Assembly (NCBI GenBank): GCA_019310725.1
Contig: JAFDDT010000038.1
Location: 1-36,100, forward strand
Direction: 5' to 3'
DNA from: Deltaproteobacteria bacterium
GTDB lineage: Bacteria > Desulfobacterota > DSM-4660 > Desulfatiglandales > B25-G16
Length of the DNA stretch: 36,100 nt
Below, one piece after another: positions 30,706-36,100 of the stretch (the first letter of the stretch is position 1; every line of letters begins with the position of its first letter). The position numbers and the translations under genes were made by a program. The notes beneath the pieces were generated by a model that did no database searches, was not told the origin of the DNA, and was given only the letters and a program-made list of their open reading frames with translations.

Positions 30706-31320
30706 ATAGGGCATCAGATTCAGGACAAAGGGCGCCTAATCCATTGCGCCCGCACCCTGCGGGCCGCGGGATGCGATCTGATCGCTCAAGTCGGTAGCCC
30801 CTTTGCATGGGCATGCGCCCTGTCAGAAAAGGAGGCGCGCGATAGATGTGACGCAATAGCGGATGCAGCAGGTATACCTGCCTTAATGATGGGCCTGGCC
30901 ATTGTGGATGGTCTCAGAGCGCTCTGTGCACGGCGAGTTGCGGTAGCATGCACATATTACGAGGCTGATTGGCGTGACGGGTTTGCAAACTTCATTCGGC
31001 TTTGTGGCTTTGAAACGATCCATGTTGCAACGCTTGCTGATCAGCGGTTAATCCCTGCCTCTGCGACCATGGAAGACTACGGCTGGTCTATGACACCTGA
31101 ATTAACCCGCAAGTCGGTTGGCTTTGCAGCCGACGCCGCGCCTGATGCAGAGGCAATCGTAGTAACCGGGGCGGGAACACGCACTATAGAGCTGTTGGTT
31201 GAGTTGGAGGCGAATACCGGTCGACCAATTGTTGCGGCGGATACAGTACTCTATTGGGCAATTGCACGTGAGTTGCGCTTGTCTTTGCGCCCCATTCTTG
31301 GAGCTCTTTCTAAGACGTGA
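30706..31320 (+). pseudogene. Asp/Glu racemase / maleate isomerase-like gene, 5'-truncated
   Basis: The frame is open from 30706 to TGA 31318-31320 (~204 codons), but the track shows only the last 144 because the first ATG is at 30886. Upstream it reads LRAAGCDLIAQVGSPFAWAC and CDAIADAAGIPALMMGLAIV, which is the Asp/Glu racemase/maleate isomerase fold. Downstream are VVTGAGTRTIELL and PIVAADTVLYWAIAR. The first ~45 residues of the family, with the first catalytic Cys half, are missing: the frame begins within 10 nt of the attC right box. A truncation at the cassette border is the likely cause. Expression would need an unusual start or ATG 30886, giving a partial protein. Confidence 0.8.
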
Positions 31321-31382
31321 CCACACTTAGGCACCGCCCGACAAACGGGATGGAGCTGACGCGATAGACCGCGAGGAACTGT

Positions 31383-32084
31383 ATGTCAGCTACCAAAAAA
31401 GGAGGGGATTCACCAGTGAAAACTAATGTGAAGTCGATCCAAAATGATAACAACTATTATTTCCTGAAGAAGAAAATTACCGGTATTGGCGCCAGTCCGA
31501 GAAAAAACGGGAATTCAGATGTTCTTTTGAAGCATATCCTAGAAGGGGCTAAGAAGAATAACATCGCTGTGGAAAATGTTCAGCTACGGGACTATCAGTT
31601 TCAACCGTGTATAGGATGTGAAAGATGCAGAAAGGACAAGATCTGTACCGGTCTTAACGATGGGATGCAACTCTTGTATCCGAAAATACTGGGATCTCAG
31701 GGTTTGATTCTCATATCCCCTACCCACAACTATAATGTCACCGCATGGATGAAAGCCTTTATAGACCGTCTTTATTGCTTCTATGACTTTGAGGACAACC
31801 GAGCGAGTGGTTGGTCGAGCCGTTTATCCGGGCAGGCTCGGAAAGCAGTCCTGGCGGCGGTTTGTGAACAGCAATCAAAGAAAGACATGGGATTTACCCT
31901 TGAGGCGATGCGTCTTCCACTCGAAGCGTTAGGATACGAAATAATAGGAGAGTTAGCTGTACTCGCAGTCTTTAACAGGGGAAAAGTGAAAGAGAAAAAG
32001 GAAATATTGGCCAAAGCATCAACACTTGGAGCGAATCTGGCAAAATCTTGCGCTTATACAAGCACGTTGGCTTTGAGGTGGTAA
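31383..32084 (+). CDS. flavodoxin-like NAD(P)H-dependent oxidoreductase / iron-sulfur flavoprotein
   Basis: This 233-aa protein has the FMN phosphate-binding loop GASPRKNGNSDVLL (~36-49), a cysteine cluster CIGCERCRKDKIC (~76-88) that could bind an iron-sulfur cluster, and LISPTHNYNVTAWMKAFIDRL (~110-130) of the flavodoxin/NADPH-dependent FMN reductase fold. It would transfer electrons from NAD(P)H to an unknown acceptor. ATG 31383 follows GAGGA; GTG 31416 follows a stronger GGAGGGG and would remove 11 residues. The last ~12 residues overlap a fragment of a different gene in another frame, so the natural C-terminus may be lost. Confidence 0.88.
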   Translation: MSATKKGGDSPVKTNVKSIQNDNNYYFLKKKITGIGASPRKNGNSDVLLKHILEGAKKNNIAVENVQLRDYQFQPCIGCERCRKDKICTGLNDGMQLLYPKILGSQGLILISPTHNYNVTAWMKAFIDRLYCFYDFEDNRASGWSSRLSGQARKAVLAAVCEQQSKKDMGFTLEAMRLPLEALGYEIIGELAVLAVFNRGKVKEKKEILAKASTLGANLAKSCAYTSTLALRW

Positions 32085-32134
32085 AGGAAGTAGAATTAGG
32101 GCCGAATGAATTCATTTCACACGAAAACGGTTGA
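32051..32134 (+). pseudogene. 3' fragment of a GNAT gene
   Basis: In the frame beginning 32051 the sequence reads RLYKHVGFEVVKEVELGPNE and stops at TGA 32132-32134. This is a typical C-terminal end of a GNAT acetyltransferase (LYxxxGFE). It is joined to the 3' end of the flavoprotein gene in a different frame. This marks a recombination junction inside one cassette. Confidence 0.65.
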
Positions 32135-32163
32135 TTACTGCTGAAATTTAACATCTCCACAAC

Positions 32164-32218
32164 AGCATGAACTGGGTGGCTAGACAATTCGCTGGCGCTC
32201 ATTGCCAGCCTGTTATGC
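32164..32218 (+). other. attC site, short
   Basis: Left box region GCATGAAC (32164-32171), right box GTTATGC (32212-32218). The arms CTGGGTGGC and GCCAGCC pair. The right box matches TCATAAC at 32756 at six of seven positions. Confidence 0.65.
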
Positions 32219-32259
32219 TTGGGGTTAGCTGGATCGAAACCGAGGTCAAGAAAAAGACT

Positions 32260-32760
32260 ATGGAAAGTAATCTAGTTAAAAAAGATTTCAAGATAAGAAA
32301 TGGTAAACCATCCGATCATGCAAGAATTGTTTCGGTTATGCAAAATTGGTGGAATGGCCGCGACCTGACTGCAATGTTACCAAAGCTGTTCCTTATTCAT
32401 TTTCGCGAAACCACCTTCATTGTTGAGAGAGGAAACGAATTGATCGGGTTTTTGGTCGGATTCCTCTCTCAATCACGTAGAAATGAGGGATATATTCATT
32501 TTGTAGGAGTGCATCCGGGGTTTCGAAACGACGGCATAGGAACTTTTTTATACGAGCGTTTTTTTGAGCTATGCCGTAAACAAAGCCGAACAATTATCCG
32601 TGCTTGTACATCACCGGTGAATAAAGGATCAATTGAATTCCACATAAAAATGGGATTTCAAATTGAGCCGGGAAATGGTGAGATGGATGGTTTTTTCGTT
32701 ATGCTCGATTATAACCGTCCGGGTGATCCAAAGGTATTATTTACAAGAATCCTGTCATAA
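32260..32760 (+). CDS. GNAT family N-acetyltransferase
   Basis: This 166-aa acetyltransferase has FKIRNGKPSDHARIVSVMQNWW, FIVERGNELIGFLVGFLSQS, then FVGVHPGFRNDGIGTFLYERFFEL with the acetyl-CoA loop R-x-x-G-I-G, and IEFHIKMGFQIEPGNGEMDG. It is a distinct subfamily from the other two GNATs. The track start at 32167 lies in the attC; ATG 32260 fits the family. The substrate is unknown. The stop is directly followed by the next attC. Confidence 0.9.
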   Translation: MESNLVKKDFKIRNGKPSDHARIVSVMQNWWNGRDLTAMLPKLFLIHFRETTFIVERGNELIGFLVGFLSQSRRNEGYIHFVGVHPGFRNDGIGTFLYERFFELCRKQSRTIIRACTSPVNKGSIEFHIKMGFQIEPGNGEMDGFFVMLDYNRPGDPKVLFTRILS

Positions 32761-32762
32761 CC

Positions 32763-32838
32763 AGCTAACACACCGGCTGAACCTGTCCCGCTACACACCT
32801 CGTGGCGTCCAGCGGGACAGGTTATCCGAACGTTAGCG
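32763..32838 (+). other. attC site
   Basis: Left box AGCTAAC (32763-32769), or TCATAAC just before it (32756-32762). Right box GTTAGCG (32832-32838). The arms CGGCTGAACCTGTCCCGCT and AGCGGGACAGGTTATCCG pair almost perfectly. It starts the intact methyltransferase plus SAHH-like cassette. Confidence 0.87.
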
Positions 32839-32911
32839 AGCTGTATGGTCAAGTAGCCACTTTGGTGCTTACACTGGTCCAGATAGTCATTAGCGAAAAG
32901 GCACATAACGT

Positions 32912-33478
32912 ATGCAGTGGTTCCACTTTCAGTTTGGTTGGTTGAATCTGTGGATACTTGCGTTGATAATCTTCGCCACACCAGTTCTGTTGAACCTCAT
33001 TAGAGGGAAAAAAGGCAAGGCAGGCCTTTCACGTGCTACCACAATTCCGCCAATGTCGAGAGGTGAGCGTTTAGTCTATATCCTTGTAATGGCACCCCAG
33101 TTCTTGCTACCTCTATATGCGATTTTCGTACCCTTCACCGCACATGCAATTCTACTGGGTTTGGCCTTGCTGCTGTTTATGGTGGGGCAAGTATTCCGAT
33201 TGAAAAGTATCTGGGATTATACAGCCGGCCCACCTGGCGAACTGATCACCCATGGTGTATACCAGATTTCGCGCAATCCCGGCTATTTTGGCGCAACCCT
33301 GGTCTATCTTGGTATGGGCATCGCTGGCGGTTCCTGGCTCATCGTGGCGGTGTCGATCTATTGGTTCCTTGGCTATCAGTGGGTTGCTACGGTGGAGGAC
33401 CGCTTCTGTACGGAACACTGGCCAGACACCTTCCCCGAATACAAACGCGCGGTTGCCAAGAATCTGCTGTTTTTCTAG
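32912..33478 (+). CDS. isoprenylcysteine/phospholipid methyltransferase-like membrane protein
   Basis: This 188-aa integral membrane protein has about five hydrophobic segments (LWILALIIFATPVLLNLI; LVYILVMAPQFLLPLYAIFV; ILLGLALLLFMVGQVF; LVYLGMGIAGGSWLIVAVSIYWFLGY). The C-terminal SAM-binding pattern of the isoprenylcysteine carboxyl methyltransferase (ICMT)/PEMT family is present: LITHGVYQISRNPGYFG and VEDRFCTEHWPDTFPEYKRAV. It would methylate a small lipid or lipid-linked thiol in the membrane; the substrate is unknown. The gene lies in the same cassette as an SAH-hydrolase-like protein. A decayed copy of both genes lies at 21717-22408. Confidence 0.88.
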   Translation: MQWFHFQFGWLNLWILALIIFATPVLLNLIRGKKGKAGLSRATTIPPMSRGERLVYILVMAPQFLLPLYAIFVPFTAHAILLGLALLLFMVGQVFRLKSIWDYTAGPPGELITHGVYQISRNPGYFGATLVYLGMGIAGGSWLIVAVSIYWFLGYQWVATVEDRFCTEHWPDTFPEYKRAVAKNLLFF

Positions 33479-33688
33479 GCCTGCTTGTGCAATGGGTTGG
33501 TGTATAAGACATATGGGGACTGACGGTACAACCTTCAGCGGTTTTTTCACAATGGCGCGGCGCGCTAGCCCGTCACTGACGTTCGCTTCGCGCTGCGCTT
33601 GGCTTGCCCTCTTGGTTGGGAAAAATGATGGTCGAGGGTAAAGCTTATTTATTTCGCGGGTAGTTAGGCAGACAATCGAGGTGCTGCA

Positions 33689-35011
33689 ATGTACGAAGAG
33701 AGAATCCAGTATGCGTTGAAAACATTTCCCACAGAGATTGCGGATGAATTTCCCACATCCTTGCCCTTACTTGACAGCTTTCGCCAAGCGCATAGGAGAA
33801 AAAACGACTCTTTCGCAGATTTGGAAGTGCTCCTGATTCAGCATAATTTAGGGCCTTTTCTGCTTCGCTTGGAAGCGCTCTTCGAGGAAGGCCTTAGACC
33901 CGAGAGGACCTGGCTGGTGGATATTCCTTACTCAACCAATGAGCGCGTACGCAAAGAGATCCCAAAGCGGTTTGGGATTCCAGACCTTCAGATTGCACCT
34001 CCCTTCCGAGACCCTATTGCGCCATACTCCACCATACAGTTGCGCCGCGTAGAAGATATTGTCTATTACCTTGCCAACCGGGTATCTCGATCTCGCTTGC
34101 TGGTGGTTGATGATGGCGCTTACTTCGTCCGGGCATTAAAGAACATTGAGGATTTTGAACCTGGTTTCACTAATGCTTTCAGACGAAGAACTGCCATCGT
34201 TGAGCAAACAACCCGCGGCCATCGATACCTGGAACAAAAAGAATACAGGCGGCTGGTTGAGGATGCTCTTGACGCCCCTGTGGTCAGTATTGCTCGCTGC
34301 AGCACGAAGGTGGAGTTCGAAGCCCCTTTTATTGGCGTAGCCGCTTCAAGGGCTGTGGTCAACATCTTCGCCCGCGAAGGAATCGAAATAGACAATCTTG
34401 GCCGCGTAGCAATCATTGGGTTTGGCCCAGTCGGTCAAGCCGTTTTTCACGCCTTGAAGGACTTCGGTCATGCTGGTTCCATAAAGGTAGTGGACACGGA
34501 CGAGACTAAACATCAAAGAATCGCGGAACTAGGCGGTGAGCCGCACACCTCTTTGCCAAAGGAGAAGAACTTCGATCTAGTAGTAGGCTGTACGGGTTAT
34601 ACTTCCTTTGGTTTCAAAGACTGGGAGTGCCTTTCGAGTGACGCATATCTTGTTAGCACTTCGTCCGCAGCTGTCGAGTTCAATCGGAAACAATTCGTGG
34701 ATCTGGCTGAACTCTATCCAGAAGACGAAATTGAGATTGTGAATAAAGAAGACGCCAGAAAGAGCGGAATCCGTGCTACGCTGAAGATCAGAGATGCACA
34801 GAGACAGAGGCAGGTGGCATTTATCCATGCCTCCTTCCCAGTGAATTTTGATGGTCGAATGGAGTGCCTGCCCACACGGATCATCCAGGCCACACATACG
34901 CTGCTTTACGCAGCCGGATACCAAGCGCTCGAGGCGAACAGGCCGGGGATGAAATGGCTTGATCCGAAAATCGATGGTGAGATTAAGAGCAGAGCCTTGG
35001 AGTACATTTGA
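33689..35011 (+). CDS. S-adenosylhomocysteine hydrolase-like NAD-binding protein
   Basis: This 440-aa protein has a unique N-terminal half (~1-190) and a central Rossmann fold: GRVAIIGFGPVGQAVFHALKDFG (GxGxxG, ~240-250), VVDTDETKHQRI, FDLVVGCTGYTSFG, YLVSTSSAAVEFN. The C-terminal FDGRMECLPTRIIQATHTLLYAAGYQA recalls adenosylhomocysteinase. Typical SAHH catalytic residues and the C-terminal HYRY motif are not visible, so the activity is uncertain. It is the second gene after an ICMT-like methyltransferase, whose by-product would be SAH, which fits a role in SAH handling. ATG 33689 lies 4-5 nt after GAGGTG-like sequence and is conserved in the decayed copy. Confidence 0.85.
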   Translation: MYEERIQYALKTFPTEIADEFPTSLPLLDSFRQAHRRKNDSFADLEVLLIQHNLGPFLLRLEALFEEGLRPERTWLVDIPYSTNERVRKEIPKRFGIPDLQIAPPFRDPIAPYSTIQLRRVEDIVYYLANRVSRSRLLVVDDGAYFVRALKNIEDFEPGFTNAFRRRTAIVEQTTRGHRYLEQKEYRRLVEDALDAPVVSIARCSTKVEFEAPFIGVAASRAVVNIFAREGIEIDNLGRVAIIGFGPVGQAVFHALKDFGHAGSIKVVDTDETKHQRIAELGGEPHTSLPKEKNFDLVVGCTGYTSFGFKDWECLSSDAYLVSTSSAAVEFNRKQFVDLAELYPEDEIEIVNKEDARKSGIRATLKIRDAQRQRQVAFIHASFPVNFDGRMECLPTRIIQATHTLLYAAGYQALEANRPGMKWLDPKIDGEIKSRALEYI

Positions 35012-35029
35012 AACAAGAAGCGATAGTGC

Positions 35030-35102
35030 ATCGGGGGTCAGGATCTGACAGGCTGCTGCCGAAATCCCTTTGAGCAACAGCCTGTTTAGAGCTAACCCCG
35101 AT
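35030..35102. other. long inverted repeat, attC-like without boxes
   Basis: ATCGGGGGTCAGGATCTGAC and the matching GTTTAGAGCTAACCCCGAT arms pair with several extrahelical bases, along with CAGGCTG/CAGCCTG inside. No GTTRRRY box is seen. It may be an attC that has lost its ends, or a transcription terminator-like structure. It separates the SAHH-like gene from the next gene. Confidence 0.55.
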
Positions 35103-35108
35103 ATTCAC

Positions 35109-35495
35109 ATGAACAAAGAATCGATCATGCTATCATACTTAGATGCTCTGCATCGGGGCGCAACCGAAGAGATCATCGCTCTCTTTGCTCCAGACGGCAT
35201 CGTGGAATCACCTCTGTACGGAACCGTTGGGGCATCTCGCTTTTATCGAGAAGTAGCTTCAGACACTATTAATTCAGAACTGGAGCTTAAGAATCTGTTT
35301 TTAAGCCATGATGATTCTGCCTCAGGGGCCATACAATTTCTTTACCGGTGGACGATGAAATCAGGGGCAATCGTGGCTTTTAATTGCATTGATGTATTTG
35401 AGTTTGAGGGTGAGCCACCGCGCATTAAGAAGCTGACGATTGTCTATGATACCTACCCATTGCGTGAAAGCTTTTCCGCGCTGAAGAAAGCCTGA
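35109..35495 (+). CDS. NTF2/SnoaL-like protein
   Basis: This 128-aa protein has the SnoaL/NTF2-like fold pattern: SIMLSYLDALHRGATEEIIALFAPDGIVESPLYGTVG, then FYREVASDT, FLYRWTMKSGAIVAFNCIDVFEFEGEPPRIKKLTIVYDTYPLR. Such proteins form an alpha-beta cone with a pocket, often an isomerase, cyclase or binding protein. The substrate is unknown. The track starts at TTG 35070; ATG 35109 is a better start by the family pattern. Both flanks have attC-like structures. Confidence 0.82.
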   Translation: MNKESIMLSYLDALHRGATEEIIALFAPDGIVESPLYGTVGASRFYREVASDTINSELELKNLFLSHDDSASGAIQFLYRWTMKSGAIVAFNCIDVFEFEGEPPRIKKLTIVYDTYPLRESFSALKKA

Positions 35496-35534
35496 CAACC
35501 GCATCTAGTCGGCCACTTAAGCTGGCCGTTAGCT
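35493..35534 (+). other. short attC-like site
   Basis: Left box TGACAAC (35493-35499), overlapping the stop codon of the previous gene. Right box GTTAGCT (35528-35534). The hairpin GGCCA-CTTAAGC-TGGCC lies between. It is only ~42 bp long, so it is probably a shortened attC. Confidence 0.5.
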
Positions 35535-35556
35535 GCCTGAGATTTCGGAGACTAGT

Positions 35557-35922
35557 ATGAAATATTCGGCACTTAACCTTGAAGAAAAATTCGCCAGGTT
35601 TTCCGATCATTGGTCACCAAAAATAATTGCCCAGATGAATGATTACCATTTCAAATTGGTTAAGCTCCAAGGCGACTTTGTCTGGCACAGTCACGCTGAT
35701 ACCGACGAGGTTTTCATAACTCTGGATGGAGAAATGAGCATCGAACTCCGTGACGGCAAAGTTGACCTGCAAGCAGGCGAGATGTTTGTCGTCCCGAGGG
35801 GGGTGGAGCACAAACCATTCGCCGAAAAGGAATGCAAGATAATGCTTATCGAACCTGCAGGTACGATAAATACTGGTGACGCTGGCGGTGATTTCACGGC
35901 AGAAGACGACGTTTGGGTATAG
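35557..35922 (+). CDS. small cupin domain protein
   Basis: This 121-aa single cupin has the two conserved motifs. Motif 1 is [20 protein letters not shown] (H-x-H-x4-E) and motif 2 is [18 protein letters not shown] (P-x-G-x2-H). The three His and one Glu metal ligands are present, so it should bind a divalent metal. The function could be an isomerase, dioxygenase or sugar-binding protein. The gene begins ~22 nt after the attC-like right box. The closest relatives by look are small cupins of ~110-120 aa. Confidence 0.92.
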   Translation: MKYSALNLEEKFARFSDHWSPKIIAQMNDYHFKLVKLQGDFVWHSHADTDEVFITLDGEMSIELRDGKVDLQAGEMFVVPRGVEHKPFAEKECKIMLIEPAGTINTGDAGGDFTAEDDVWV

Positions 35923-35990
35923 GCCGCAGCTGACATGGCGGGACAGGTGAGCTTTGCGAATATACTTCACCCGCATCGGGGGGCGTCTTC

Positions 35991-36100
35991 ATGATAAAAT
36001 CAGAAGAGAGGAGCTACCCTCAGTCTCCAGATCACTATGATTCGACGCTGTCTATTGATTATGTTCAGAGATTCTACAGTCCAGCAAAAGAGTGGATCTG
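35991..36100 (+). CDS. partial CDS at window edge
   Basis: ATG 35991 opens a frame without stop to the window end (36 codons), reading MIKSEERSYPQSPDHYDSTL then IDYVQRFYSPAKEWI. A GGGGGG run lies ~9 nt upstream. The beginning may be that of a small enzyme, but I cannot assign it. The rest lies outside the window. Confidence 0.5.
   Translation, partial: MIKSEERSYPQSPDHYDSTLSIDYVQRFYSPAKEWI

Overview
The window looks like part of a chromosomal (sedentary) integron cassette array with no integrase in view. The gene families suggest a Desulfobacterota-like (deltaproteobacterial) or other environmental proteobacterium; that placement is an inference. Evidence for an integron: genes lie almost all on the + strand, are unrelated to each other, and are separated by imperfect inverted repeats with extrahelical bases that end in GTTRRRY-like boxes (attC sites). 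In several cassettes the opening box (R') is the exact or near reverse complement of the closing box (R''): GTTAGAT/ATCTAAC (167-1009 gene), GTTAGGC/GCCTAAC (helicase), GTTCTAC/GTAGAAC (PIN/Phd), GTTATGC/GCATAAC (704-aa lipoprotein). This is expected only if each cassette once circularised through its own attC.

Layout. 1-3117: two clean cassettes, a membrane protein with an N-terminal Cys/His motif and a UvrD/Rep-like SF1 helicase. 3118-6917: a non-cassette interruption holding five palindromic repeats, a carboxymuconolactone decarboxylase-like gene, a Fic/wHTH gene with an operator array and promoter, and two copies of a ~200-bp MITE-like element. 6918-14600: cassettes for a HEPN-like protein, a monooxygenase-like protein with an acetyltransferase, and a dense run of toxin-antitoxin (TA) modules (Phd/ParE, antitoxin/ParE, VapC/Phd in reverse order, two BrnT/BrnA pairs split by a decayed group II intron). 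14594-16959: one 2.3-kb cassette for a lipoprotein with an HExxH motif. 16960-21640: split permease pair, cupin remnant, a dead IS1595-type IS, VapBC, RHH/RelE and a frameshifted HigB with intact HigA. 21640-25655: decayed duplicate of a methyltransferase plus SAH-hydrolase-like cassette, a thioesterase, an IS66-type element carrying a DruA (DUF4338) homologue, and a truncated third MITE copy. 25689-36100: metabolic and unknown cassettes (DUF169 pseudogene, NYN-OST-HTH protein, three GNATs, amidinotransferase/DDAH, 5'-truncated racemase-like gene, flavoprotein, the intact methyltransferase plus SAHH-like pair, an NTF2-like protein, a cupin).

How it works together: there is no single pathway. 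Most cassettes have ribosome binding sites but no obvious promoter. Several TA cassettes do have their own TTGACA-type promoters, some placed so that the mRNA would be leaderless. This fits the usual role of TA cassettes in stabilising large arrays. Decay is common: nonsense codons, frameshifts, truncations at attC borders and fused cassettes, consistent with an old, poorly expressed array. All calls rest on reading the sequence by eye; no search or folding was run.
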